From the NCBI RefSeq assembly GCF_010994035.1, contig NZ_WIXN01000003.1:62001-126000 (forward strand): a stretch of DNA of 64,000 bases, in the 5' to 3' direction. The notes under the pieces are model-generated. The model was not told where the DNA came from, ran no database searches, and was given only the letters and a program-made list of their open reading frames with translations. The translations under genes were made by a program, and so were the position numbers. This DNA comes from Virgibacillus aidingensis. Its GTDB lineage: Bacteria; Bacillota; Bacilli; Bacillales; Amphibacillaceae. Positions 9,496 through 16,901 of the stretch are shown here, piece by piece; the first letter of the stretch is position 1, and every line of letters starts with the position of its first letter.

Positions 9496-10635
9496 GTGAA
9501 AGCAATTCTTATAGATGATGAGGCGCTTGCTTTGGATTTTCTGGAACACCAATTAAACAAAATAGGCAGCATTAAGGTAATTGGTAAATTTAATAACCTG
9601 AACATCAAGAAGAATGCTAACCTTTTGAATGAAGTTGACGTAATTTTTTTAGATATTGAAATGCCTGAAATTAATGGACTTGAACTGGCTGAAAAAATAA
9701 TTGAAGTGAATGCAGACGTTTTAATTGTATTTGTAACGGCTTTTAATGACTATGCAGTACAAGCATTTGAGTTAAATGCGTTGGACTATGTGCTTAAACC
9801 CATTCAATTGGATCGGTTGAGAAAAACATTGAAAAGAGTGGAGTCAAATTTAAACGTTGAAATACATAAACCTGATAAAAACAATGTGCTGAAAGTGAAC
9901 CTATCAAGGGAGCTTCACTTCGAAACAGACAACAATAAGATACAATTTCTTCAATGGCGAACAACTAAATCCCGGGAATTATTTCTATACTTACTTTACA
10001 ACTGCGGCAAAACAATTCGTAAATCCGAACTTACCGAATTACTCTGGACAGACTTTCCAGAAGACAAAGCATACTCCCAACTATATACAGCCATTTATCA
10101 CATACGGAAAACACTGAAAAAATACAGTGAACACTTTACTATAAAAAACATGGGGGAGGGCTATACTTTATCGGCAAAAAATGTTTTTATTGATCTGGTT
10201 GAGTGGGAAAATAAAATAAATGCCTCTCCCTCACTCACTTCAGAAACAATTCACGACTATGAAAAGAATATGAAATTATATAAAGGTGCTTTTTTAGAAG
10301 CATATGATTATTTGTGGGCAGAACCGGAGCGATATCGATTAGAGCAGTTATGGCTAAAAACTGCTTATCAAATGGCAGGTTATTATGATCAACAAGATAT
10401 CTTAACAAAGGCGGAGGAATGGTATGTAAAAATTTGCACCACCATACCGGAAGAGGAAGAGGCTCACTTTTTCTTAATGAAACTATATGCAAGACTGGGA
10501 TTGGAATTACAAATAGACAGGCAGTTTAATCAGTTAACAAAAGCGCTGGAGGAATTAAGTTTAGAAGTTAGTCCAAGTGTAAAGAAATGGTTTATGTACT
10601 GGAAAAGCAGCCTGGGAGAAAACAGCCCGACCTGA
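9496..10635 (+). CDS. SARP/BTAD-type response regulator
   Basis: 379 residues in three parts. The receiver domain (about 1-115) has acidic pocket D7-D8, phospho-acceptor D53 in FLDIEMPE and a KP motif near 102. It is followed by an OmpR-like winged-helix DNA-binding domain (about 135-220) and an all-helical bacterial transcriptional activator domain (about 235-375). This is the layout of SARP-type response regulators (known family). GTG 9496 follows AAAAGGGGG at the right distance; the upstream ATG at 9439 lies in the -10 region and is rejected. It is divergent from the adhesin gene, whose promoter holds a SARP-like direct repeat, and it lies 5.5 kb from a LytS-containing kinase that has no output regulator. 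I infer a kinase-regulator-adhesin circuit. Confidence 0.85.
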   Translation: MKAILIDDEALALDFLEHQLNKIGSIKVIGKFNNLNIKKNANLLNEVDVIFLDIEMPEINGLELAEKIIEVNADVLIVFVTAFNDYAVQAFELNALDYVLKPIQLDRLRKTLKRVESNLNVEIHKPDKNNVLKVNLSRELHFETDNNKIQFLQWRTTKSRELFLYLLYNCGKTIRKSELTELLWTDFPEDKAYSQLYTAIYHIRKTLKKYSEHFTIKNMGEGYTLSAKNVFIDLVEWENKINASPSLTSETIHDYEKNMKLYKGAFLEAYDYLWAEPERYRLEQLWLKTAYQMAGYYDQQDILTKAEEWYVKICTTIPEEEEAHFFLMKLYARLGLELQIDRQFNQLTKALEELSLEVSPSVKKWFMYWKSSLGENSPT

Positions 10636-10947
10636 TATGGAATGGTTTTTCTGTTACCATATTTCGACTTCAATTCATGTGCCGAAAAATATGTTCTTAA
10701 ATGGATATCAGTTCATTTGTACCGGGTGAGATTTTATCTGACATGTCTTTTCGTATTAACAATTTATTCCTGAACACGGCACGCTTCTTTTTTTTATTCC
10801 AGCAGGCGAGCCAATTTGCCGACAAAAAAGCGCCTGAGCTTTTGCCGGCTTTGTTCTAATGTCTGATAAATAAGGTGCAAAAACGAAAGTGCCATGGACT
10901 TCTGGATCCAATGGCACCCGGAAGCATAATCAAACTTACACTGTCTG
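10636..10947. other. Convergent intergenic region with terminators
   Basis: No gene seen. A weak hairpin AAAAGC/GCTTTT (10826-10843) followed by T residues may end the regulator transcript. A stronger hairpin for the gas vesicle operon is listed separately. An 86-codon minus-strand reading frame here runs into gvpU in another frame and resembles nothing. Confidence 0.5.
10880..10918 (-). terminator. Terminator of the gas vesicle operon
   Basis: On the minus strand, GTGCCAT and ATGGCAC (10917-10911 and 10895-10889) form a stem with a self-complementary GGATCC part in the loop, followed by TTTCGTTTTTG. It lies about 30 bases after gvpU. Confidence 0.6.
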
Positions 10948-11334
10948 TCAGGATTTTGGTTCAGAAATTTTCCCAAGGAAAAAGCTGTCAACCTCCTGCA
11001 ATTTGCCTCTCCAAAGAATCTTACCTTTGCTTGGCGTTGGCTTATTGTCACCATTATAAATTTTTGTGTTCTTCAAATGGATATACTGCACTTCTGTATT
11101 TTCTCCTGATTCTGCTGCTTTTCCCGTTTCTGAAAGCATCTCAGCCAATTGTCTGGAAACATCACTCCCGTCCTTGAATGATTTGCTTAATTCTTCAAAG
11201 TAGTAGGAAGCAGAAGTCAGGGTCCCCGTGACAACAGCTCCCTTCATCAGCAATGAAATATCCAGTTCAAAATCATGTTTGTTTGCTGCTGCTGCAAAAT
11301 ATGCCAGTATATTGTCTTTTGTTTCTTCACTCAT
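10948..11334 (-). CDS. gvpU: Gas vesicle accessory protein GvpU
   Basis: 128 residues, last gene of the gas vesicle operon, as in Bacillus megaterium. The N-terminal half carries a small alpha/beta fold with a KGAVVTGTL strand; the middle has an ESGENTEVQYIHLKN segment characteristic of GvpU. GvpU is a small cytoplasmic accessory factor, reported in B. megaterium to affect vesicle clustering (from memory). ATG 11334 is preferred because AAGGGTG lies six bases before it; the in-frame GTG at 11343 sits directly on that site. It follows gvpT by 26 bases. Confidence 0.85.
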   Translation of the reverse strand: MSEETKDNILAYFAAAANKHDFELDISLLMKGAVVTGTLTSASYYFEELSKSFKDGSDVSRQLAEMLSETGKAAESGENTEVQYIHLKNTKIYNGDNKPTPSKGKILWRGKLQEVDSFFLGKISEPKS

Positions 11335-11360
11335 ATTGTTCACCCTTTTCGGTTTGCTTA

Positions 11361-12086
11361 TTATACTGAAGTATCATCATCACTGGTCACGCTTGTCTCT
11401 TCTTCGTCGCTGTCCTGCTTCTGACTGCTTTTTTTATCTGCCGCAGCTTTCTTTTTTTTGCCTGTGGATTTACTGGAGCTTGAGGCTTTTTTTCCGGATG
11501 AACTTTTTTTGTTTCCGGCAGACTTCCCTTCTGCAGATGCAGATTTATTTTCCTCTTCTTCCTCCTCTTGATCATCACGCTGCTCCTCTTCCTCTTGCTG
11601 TTGACTGTCGTACCGACTTGTTCCACTTATCTCCAACAGCTTGTCCATTTTTTCTTCCAGTCCTTCCAGCCGGTCTTTCAATGCTTCATTTTCCTTCTTT
11701 AAGTTTTCGAAACCTTCATTACCATCGTCAGCCTGCCCATTTTTTAACTCGGTGCCACTGCCGCCTTCTTCCTTTTCATCCGATTGTGATGACCCGTTCT
11801 GAATGACTTGAGCAGCCGTAGATTTTATTTTATTCATTGCTTCGCCTGATTTTTCCATACTTGCATCTTTTAATTTGTTTACCTGGTCTTTTGTCTTAGT
11901 ACCGATTTTATTCCCTTTTTCTTTTAAGTTTTCCTTGTTAAGGGAATTGGTTAATTTTCTCCGGTTTTCCTCAGAAGACATATAACCGATTGCTGCTCCT
12001 ACCAATCCACCTGCTGCGGCTCTGGCTACTGTCCCTTTTTTTCCTGACTGTGCATCCTGGTGCATTTCTTGAGAATTATTGCTCAT
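11361..12086 (-). CDS. gvpT: Gas vesicle protein GvpT
   Basis: 241 residues. A glycine/alanine-rich hydrophobic segment (about 24-38) resembling YtxH-type anchors is followed by a lysine-rich helix, a leucine-heptad coiled coil (about 128-153, with LKDRLEGLEEKMDKLLE) and a long low-complexity tail of Glu, Ser and Lys (about 160-241). Position and shape match GvpT of Bacillus gvp clusters. The start overlaps the end of gvpJ by 11 bases and is preceded by GGAGGGG. Function is accessory to vesicle assembly; no enzyme motif is seen. Its coiled coil closely resembles those of GvpP and GvpJ in this operon. Confidence 0.8.
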   Translation of the reverse strand: MSNNSQEMHQDAQSGKKGTVARAAAGGLVGAAIGYMSSEENRRKLTNSLNKENLKEKGNKIGTKTKDQVNKLKDASMEKSGEAMNKIKSTAAQVIQNGSSQSDEKEEGGSGTELKNGQADDGNEGFENLKKENEALKDRLEGLEEKMDKLLEISGTSRYDSQQQEEEEQRDDQEEEEEENKSASAEGKSAGNKKSSSGKKASSSSKSTGKKKKAAADKKSSQKQDSDEEETSVTSDDDTSV

Positions 12087-12423
12087 TTACGACCCCTCCA
12101 TTTTTGCTTCTGTCTTCAGGCTGATTTCCCATTTGATTTTCAAGTGCCTCAAGACGCTCTTTAAGTCTATTGTTTTCATCTTCCAGAACTTGCGTATTAT
12201 TTTCACTGGCTTTTGAACTCAAATATGGATCAGATTCCCACCAGTCCAGTCCAATTTCTTTAGCTTTATCAACAGATGCCACAATTAAGCGGATTTTAAT
12301 CGTGATTAATTCCACATCAGCAATCCCTACGCGGATATCTCCTGCTATTACCACACCTTTATCCAGTACTTTTTCCAGCACATCAACAAGGTTGTTGGTC
12401 TGTACGGGATGTTCTACTGCCAT
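12076..12423 (-). CDS. gvpJ: Gas vesicle protein GvpJ (GvpA family)
   Basis: 115 residues. The first about 75 are a GvpA-type fold: LVDVLEKVLDKGVVIAGD, then IGIADVELI-like strands and a second helix with IRLIVASVDKAKEIG. After it comes a coiled-coil extension (NNRLKERLEALENQM). GvpJ is a minor GvpA paralogue thought to cap or nucleate vesicles. AAAGGAGG precedes the ATG. It follows gvpK and overlaps gvpT. Confidence 0.88.
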   Translation of the reverse strand: MAVEHPVQTNNLVDVLEKVLDKGVVIAGDIRVGIADVELITIKIRLIVASVDKAKEIGLDWWESDPYLSSKASENNTQVLEDENNRLKERLEALENQMGNQPEDRSKNGGVVNEQ

Positions 12424-12459
12424 TTTATTCTGCCTCCTTTTACAAGCTTCAGAAGTTAC

Positions 12460-12780
12460 CTATAATAGATTTCCCAGCGGGCCGAGGTCAATGTTCAGGT
12501 CTTCTGCTTCCAGACCAAATACATCCTTTAATTCTTCCATTTTGTCTTCCAGATTCATCAGTGCTACTCCGACATCTTCAATCTGCTGCTCTGTAAGTGT
12601 GCCTCCTTCCACCCTTCTGATTGCATGTCTTTCCACAATCTGTCTAAGAAGCTCTATTACGGTCATTACCAGTTCCGCAAGCCCGTCTTCTGCCTTTTCG
12701 GGATCAAGATCAATCCTTGAACTCTTAGTTGGATTTGAATGCAGGCTAATCTCTCCATTTCCCGGAGTTCCCTGTGGCAT
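12460..12780 (-). CDS. gvpK: Gas vesicle protein GvpK
   Basis: 106 residues, with the family hallmarks GLAELVMTVIELLRQ, ERHAIRRVEGGTLT and a DLGPLGNLL C-terminus. GvpK is required for vesicle formation in most systems (known), though its exact role is unclear. The frame extends 21 codons upstream into gvpS, but AAAGGAG at about 12792-12798 serves either ATG 12780 or TTG 12786. I chose the ATG. The start therefore overlaps gvpS by about 35 bases, which suggests translational coupling. Confidence 0.9.
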   Translation of the reverse strand: MPQGTPGNGEISLHSNPTKSSRIDLDPEKAEDGLAELVMTVIELLRQIVERHAIRRVEGGTLTEQQIEDVGVALMNLEDKMEELKDVFGLEAEDLNIDLGPLGNLL

Positions 12781-13024
12781 CTTCAATCGCTCTCCTTTCC
12801 TGATCGAATTGTTCCGAGGTGATTTCCCTATCATTCTTTTCATATGCCTGTATCAATGTCTCAACAGATGAGATTAATACCCGCAAATCCAGATAGACAA
12901 GGTCCACTCCGGCAATAGAGATGATAAGGTCACCCCTAATCGCTACACCTTTATCAAGAATGACATCCAGCACATCAATTAACCCAACTTCTTTATCCTG
13001 GATTGTTTCTCTTACTGTGGGCAT
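12746..13024 (-). CDS. gvpS: Gas vesicle protein GvpS (GvpA family)
   Basis: 92 residues. Second GvpA-like paralogue: an LIDVLDVILDKGVAIRGD core helix-turn followed by an amphipathic beta hairpin (ISIAGVDLVYLDLRVLISSVET) and a charged C-terminal tail. Its place between gvpL and gvpK is that of GvpS in B. megaterium. Minor vesicle component or assembly factor by family. GAGGAG precedes the ATG. Its 3' end overlaps gvpK. Confidence 0.88.
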   Translation of the reverse strand: MPTVRETIQDKEVGLIDVLDVILDKGVAIRGDLIISIAGVDLVYLDLRVLISSVETLIQAYEKNDREITSEQFDQERRAIEDATGNSGKWRD

Positions 13025-13034
13025 TTAACTCTCC

Positions 13035-13859
13035 TCACTTTGCTGCCTTCGAAAGATTTGAAAAATGATATGCAGGCCATGGCCCGGTTGCTTCCATTTT
13101 CAGTCCTGATCCATTGAGCTGCTGGTCTTTTTTCATCACTTTTTCGACAAATCTGTCAACTTCAGATTCCTGCAGCAGAAATACACTATTCCAGCTCATA
13201 TTATCCTTCCTGCCGGTTGCATCCTTGCCAAGTGTTTTTTTCACATCCGAGCGGGTAGCTAAGCCGGAAAGCTCCAGGTGAATTTCATTGCAGCGCTCAT
13301 TCAGTTCCTTGTCCATTTCCTTTTCTGCCATTCTATCTATCTTTTTTCTTTCAAAAAATTGTCTTCCTGGTGATAGTTCTTTAATTTCCTCCCGTTTTTT
13401 TTGCATGACAGGGTTGTTTTCCGTTACCAATCGCTTTACCTTTTCCTCATCGTAGTAGATTTTCAGATTCCATTCTTCTTTTCCGCCAATCTCCGCAAAT
13501 GAATCCTCCAGCTCATGCGCTTGAGATGAAGCAGTTTCTATTAAACTATCCTGATTATTATAAATGGTGCAAAACGATAAAGGTACCACTGTATAATTTT
13601 TATTTAAAAACATTAAAACCTCGTGATGATGGTATGCTTTTTTCTGGAGCCATTCCAGATCATTGTTGATTTTATCCTCAATGACCATCTCCGTGTAAGC
13701 ATCGGGATCCAGCCTGGAAACAATTGCAGTAATACTGTCCACCTGAATGGAGATAAGTTTTTCCTTTTCATCAAATCCTTCATGCTCCGGTAAAGCCGTC
13801 CTCTCCAATTCCTCTGTTGGAATAAAACCGTATAAGTATATTTTCTTCTCCATATTCAC
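13035..13859 (-). CDS. gvpL: Gas vesicle protein GvpL (GvpF/GvpL family)
   Basis: 274 residues, with the two-domain GvpF/L layout: N-terminal YLYGFIP strand, central HHEVLMFL and VVPLSFCTIY segments, a long charged helix and a C-terminal GPWPAYHFS motif diagnostic of the family. GvpF/L proteins bind GvpA and are thought to help nucleate the vesicle (known). The GTG start overlaps the gvpG stop (GTGA); an ATG two codons later (13853) is an alternative with AAAGGA ten bases before it. It is paralogous to the neighbouring gvpF. Confidence 0.9.
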   Translation of the reverse strand: MNMEKKIYLYGFIPTEELERTALPEHEGFDEKEKLISIQVDSITAIVSRLDPDAYTEMVIEDKINNDLEWLQKKAYHHHEVLMFLNKNYTVVPLSFCTIYNNQDSLIETASSQAHELEDSFAEIGGKEEWNLKIYYDEEKVKRLVTENNPVMQKKREEIKELSPGRQFFERKKIDRMAEKEMDKELNERCNEIHLELSGLATRSDVKKTLGKDATGRKDNMSWNSVFLLQESEVDRFVEKVMKKDQQLNGSGLKMEATGPWPAYHFSNLSKAAK

Positions 13860-14116
13860 TCATTCCTTTGTTTCGTTAATTCTTCCCACTGTTCCAGTTC
13901 TTCTCGTTTAGCAGCTTCATAACGTTCCAATAGTGCTTCTTCTTTTTGTTCATATTCTTCCTGTGAAATTTCACCAAGTTCAAAACTCATCTGCAGTTGT
14001 GCCAATTTTTTTTGTATGGTTGGCAGATCATAGCGTTCTTTATCCACTTCTTCCTGTACCTTTTCCCCGACGGTTTTTACCAGTTTTAATGGAGCGGTTA
14101 CCAGTTTATGCAGCAT
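13856..14116 (-). CDS. gvpG: Gas vesicle protein GvpG
   Basis: 86 residues, mostly helical: an amphipathic N-terminal helix (LHKLVTAPLKLVKTVGEKV) and a coiled coil with QMSFELGEISQEEYEQKEEALLER, typical of GvpG. It is linked to its neighbours by overlaps: the gvpF stop and gvpG start share one base (TAATG), and its own stop lies inside the gvpL start. This implies coupled translation of F, G and L, whose products may form a complex. Confidence 0.88.
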   Translation of the reverse strand: MLHKLVTAPLKLVKTVGEKVQEEVDKERYDLPTIQKKLAQLQMSFELGEISQEEYEQKEEALLERYEAAKREELEQWEELTKQRNE

Positions 14117-14880
14117 TATGCTTCCTCCACGGTCAATCGAATATTAATGAAATTATATGCAGGCCATGGACCTGTATAGTTAAAATCTGTATAATCCTTC
14201 CATTTGTCATGTGCTTCGTTTACCAGTTCATCAAATTTTTCCTCTTTATCCCTGTTGATTAAAAAGGAAGCATTGAGCAGCATCGTTTCACTGATCGGAT
14301 CGTTGATTGCAGCAGCCTCCGCCTCTGTTTCCAGTGGCGTATAAATATCTGCTTCTATTTCCTTTTGCAGGCCGGTGATCATGTTTTGAGCTGCATCCCC
14401 CAGCTGAATTCTGTCATAGTAGCCTGCTGCTTCCGATTTTCGCTGAACGCTTTGAGCTATCTTTCCCACTTGGGGGTTTTCATGCACCCTTTTCCTCAGC
14501 CAATCCTTTTTACCGATCACTTTTAATCCCACTTCTATCTTTCCTTTGATTTTGGGAAAGAGCTCCTCGAACTGCGGATAAAGATTTTCCAGCAGTACTT
14601 TCACATCTTCTCGTGATTTAAAAATATTCCCGAAGCTGATTGGGATTACCGTATCATTTTCCTTCATTACCCTGGCCAAAATCTGCTGATGCATCATTAA
14701 ATTTTGTTTATTGGGGTGATAAATTTTCATGGGAACCTCTGCAGCAACCATGGCTGCATCTTTATAATGAATCGTAAAAGTTGTTCTTGTGTCTCCTTCC
14801 ATTTCAAAATCCCCGAATGCAGTCTCTTCCTCTGTTTGAATTCCGCAAAAAATATAGATTCCGGTTTTCTGCCCTTCCAT
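14116..14880 (-). CDS. gvpF: Gas vesicle protein GvpF (GvpF/GvpL family)
   Basis: 254 residues. It begins with the IYIFCGI strand typical of GvpF, has a VIPISFGNIF segment and ends with GPWPAYNFINIRL. It shares the family fold with GvpL. GvpF contacts the GvpA subunit and lies on the gas-facing side in other systems (known). ATG 14880 has GGTGG four bases upstream; an in-frame GTG at 14895 lacks a ribosome site. In B. megaterium gvpN precedes this gene, but here gvpR ends only about 24 bases upstream, leaving no room for it. Confidence 0.9.
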   Translation of the reverse strand: MEGQKTGIYIFCGIQTEEETAFGDFEMEGDTRTTFTIHYKDAAMVAAEVPMKIYHPNKQNLMMHQQILARVMKENDTVIPISFGNIFKSREDVKVLLENLYPQFEELFPKIKGKIEVGLKVIGKKDWLRKRVHENPQVGKIAQSVQRKSEAAGYYDRIQLGDAAQNMITGLQKEIEADIYTPLETEAEAAAINDPISETMLLNASFLINRDKEEKFDELVNEAHDKWKDYTDFNYTGPWPAYNFINIRLTVEEA

Positions 14881-14903
14881 GATTCCACCTTCCACTCGTT
14901 ATA

Positions 14904-15164
14904 TTAATGCTCCACCTTGCTTCGATAGCGTATATCCAGCCGCTTAAATGAAGTAACCTCTTTTTCGCCGTTTACACTCACCTCATAAACGCCAACCATT
15001 TCATCTTTAGCATATTTCTTCATATATTCTTTTTCTTCAATGACCTCCAGCATCAACTTCCAGCCTTCTTCTTCCCCTTGCTCCACTGCTGTGATTTTAT
15101 GCGGGGGTGCCACATGTTCAGCAAAAAAATTATTCACATTTTTCATTACCTCTTTAATCTCCAT
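14904..15164 (-). CDS. gvpR: Gas vesicle protein GvpR (GvpO family)
   Basis: 86 residues. Compact alpha/beta protein with WKLMLEVIEEKEYM and a VYEVSVNGEKEV strand pair, matching the GvpO/GvpR family (gas vesicle synthesis protein GvpO). In archaea GvpO affects gvp expression and assembly; in Bacillus GvpR is part of the minimal functional set. AGGAGG lies seven bases before the ATG. A stable hairpin separates it from the structural gene gvpB. Confidence 0.88.
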   Translation of the reverse strand: MEIKEVMKNVNNFFAEHVAPPHKITAVEQGEEEGWKLMLEVIEEKEYMKKYAKDEMVGVYEVSVNGEKEVTSFKRLDIRYRSKVEH

Positions 15165-15187
15165 TGCCTGCCTCCTGTGTAACAGCA

Positions 15188-15223
15188 GCAGAAAGAAGCC
15201 TAAAATAATTGGCTTCTTTCTGC
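15188..15223 (-). promoter_or_regulatory. Intercistronic hairpin behind gvpB
   Basis: Perfect 13-bp inverted repeat (GCAGAAAGAAGCC with GGCTTCTTTCTGC, 10-base loop) between the structural gene gvpB and gvpR. No T run follows on the minus strand, so it is not a classic terminator. It probably stabilises the 3' end of the gvpB part of the mRNA or reduces read-through, giving more shell protein than assembly factors. Confidence 0.7.
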
Positions 15224-15229
15224 CTATGA

Positions 15230-15496
15230 TTAAATACTGAATTGCGGATTCCGTTCATTTTCCTGATTCTCAAGAGATAGCTCTTCATCCTCCAATTCAT
15301 CACGTAAAAGACCTACTGCTTCTGCATAACGCAACCATGTATCCACACTGGCAATGACCACTCTTGCCTCCACTGTGAGAATTTCAATACCTACGACTGA
15401 AACTCTCGCATAGGCATCAATAACGATCCCCTTATCAAGAATTCGATCAATCACTTCTGCCAAACTTGAACTGTCTGTTGATTTTTGTACACCCAT
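15230..15496 (-). CDS. gvpB: Gas vesicle structural protein (GvpA/GvpB)
   Basis: 88 residues. The first about 68 match the main ribbed shell protein closely: [23 protein letters not shown], then [23 protein letters not shown]. This small hydrophobic protein polymerises into the gas-filled cylinder wall. The tail is acidic and polar. It is the only copy of this type here; B. megaterium has a gvpA and a gvpB. GAGAGGAG precedes the ATG. The hairpin just downstream suggests raised expression relative to later genes. Confidence 0.92.
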   Translation of the reverse strand: MGVQKSTDSSSLAEVIDRILDKGIVIDAYARVSVVGIEILTVEARVVIASVDTWLRYAEAVGLLRDELEDEELSLENQENERNPQFSI

Positions 15497-15517
15497 AATT
15501 CATTCTCCTCTCGTCTG

Positions 15518-15991
15518 TTAGTGATTTTTTATGTCAGATAAAGATTTGACATCAGATGATTTCTTTACTTCTGCCGGCCCTTTTATATTTGAAGCTCTTT
15601 TAATGCCGGAAATCCCTTTTATATCTGAAACACCTTTGATTTGGTGAATTCCTTTTATCTTTTTGTCGTTACCGCGGGAGGATTCCAATTTCGACTGGAA
15701 TATATCTCCAGTTTCTTTTGTTTTTTTCAGTTTGTCTCTCAATGTCAATAAAGCATCCTGCGTTTTCTCCTTTGCCTGCTCAGCTCTGTTATGCACTTTA
15801 TCAGCATTTTCTGCTTTGTTTTTTTCCAGTTTATCTGCTGCCTTTATGACTTTCGATTGCGCTTTTTCCTCTATTTTTTTGGCTGATTGCTCCTGTGCCT
15901 TCTCTTTTAAGCTTTCCTTCCATTCATCCGGTGCTTTTTCCACTGCTTTCTTAGCTATTTTTCCTGCAGTTTTTTTAACCGGTCCGGCCAT
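15518..15991 (-). CDS. gvpQ: Gas vesicle protein GvpQ with C-terminal IKG repeats
   Basis: 157 residues, strongly basic and helical. Residues 1-100 are Lys/Ala/Glu-rich coiled coil, as in GvpQ of B. megaterium. From about 110 to the end a degenerate six-residue repeat appears (variants of SDIKGI: IKGIHQ, IKGVSD, IKGISG, IKRASN, IKGPAE), about eight copies. GvpQ is dispensable in reconstituted systems and its role is unclear. AAGGTGG precedes the ATG. Identification rests on position between gvpP and gvpB plus composition. Confidence 0.72.
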   Translation of the reverse strand: MAGPVKKTAGKIAKKAVEKAPDEWKESLKEKAQEQSAKKIEEKAQSKVIKAADKLEKNKAENADKVHNRAEQAKEKTQDALLTLRDKLKKTKETGDIFQSKLESSRGNDKKIKGIHQIKGVSDIKGISGIKRASNIKGPAEVKKSSDVKSLSDIKNH

Positions 15992-16009
15992 TTTCCACCT
16001 TCTTTCACA

Positions 16010-16471
16010 TTAACTGTCTTTCAATTTTTCCAATAAACTATCCAATTTTTCTTCAATATTTCCCAGTCTATCGTTCAGCTTTTCATTTTCTTTTTTTAAC
16101 TCGATATATTGATCCTCACTTAAGCTTTGCTGAGGGCCCGATGATGAAGAGGATCTCTTTAAAAGTTGTCCCAATTCTCCCCGGTATTGGTAAATCGAAT
16201 TCACCACACCCTGTTTTAACAAATATACCGCCTGCTCGGTGATCATTCCCTGTACACTGCGGCAAAGCTCTCTCGTACTGTTTCTCAACAGTTTAGATTG
16301 AATAATTGCACCTGCCATACTCCTTCCGGCAGCCGGACTCGCCAATAAACCAATTCCTATGCCGGCAGCACTCCCTATCAAGGCTGGTCTAATGCCGGAC
16401 GAGTTATTAGGCGTTGGAACATATTGGTGAGCCGTGTTCCCGGATTCCTCCTGGTTCCGCTGTTCTGTCAA
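16010..16471 (-). CDS. gvpP: Gas vesicle protein GvpP, first gene of the operon
   Basis: 153 residues. Polar N-terminus, Gly/Ala hydrophobic stretch (about 30-50, ALIGSAAGIGIGLLASPAAG), a helical middle with RELCRSVQGMITEQ, and a C-terminal coiled coil (LKKENEKLNDRLGNIEEKL). This is the layout of GvpP; the coiled coil resembles those of GvpT and GvpJ. The start is TTG at 16471 with GGTGA six bases upstream; an ATG nearby is in another frame. No gvpA gene precedes it, so this is the promoter-proximal gene. Confidence 0.75.
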   Translation of the reverse strand: MTEQRNQEESGNTAHQYVPTPNNSSGIRPALIGSAAGIGIGLLASPAAGRSMAGAIIQSKLLRNSTRELCRSVQGMITEQAVYLLKQGVVNSIYQYRGELGQLLKRSSSSSGPQQSLSEDQYIELKKENEKLNDRLGNIEEKLDSLLEKLKDS

Positions 16472-16901
16472 CCTGCATCACCAAACTTTCTTTATATTAA
16501 ATTTACTGATAGATTACCTTTTCAAGTAATTTCAAAACATGTAATCAAAAATAATTTTGTTATTTTCCACATTTAACCGGTTTTTTAACGAAAAAATTGC
16601 AGCGTAAATTTGAATGAATTGATGGGCAGTACATCTTATTTACCGTATTAATATATTGTTTCAATCATTTCAAATTAATAAAGATAAGGTAACACGTATA
16701 TAAAAGAAAAAATTACAATGAATTTGTTCTCTTGAAAAGAAAAGATTTATATAATCAAAAACACTTATAACAGTTATTATTTACTATCTTTTGGTTTATA
16801 TTGGAAGTCAAATAGATCTAAAGAACTACTTTTAAGTTGGAAATTATGTTATACTTTAGTCGTGATTTACTTATATTGACATTATACAGGGGGTATTTTT
16901 T
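16472..16901. other. Divergent promoter region between gvp operon and DUF4352 gene
   Basis: 430 very AT-rich bases. It must contain the gvp promoter, but I find no decisive one. On the minus strand TTGAAA with TAAATA 16 bases on is possible (about 180 bases before gvpP), and a GTTTTG/GGTAAT pair nearer the gene is a weak sigma-B-like match. The right side holds the promoter listed next. Confidence 0.4.
16847..16855 (+). promoter_or_regulatory. Extended -10 promoter of the DUF4352 gene
   Basis: TGTTATACT (TG-N-TATACT) about 47 bases before the ATG, with no good -35 box. A GGGGGT ribosome site precedes the start at 16902. Confidence 0.45.

Noticed and set aside
10794-11054. 86-codon minus-strand frame after the gas vesicle operon
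   Set aside because: It overlaps gvpU in another frame and crosses the operon terminator; the composition is not protein-like.
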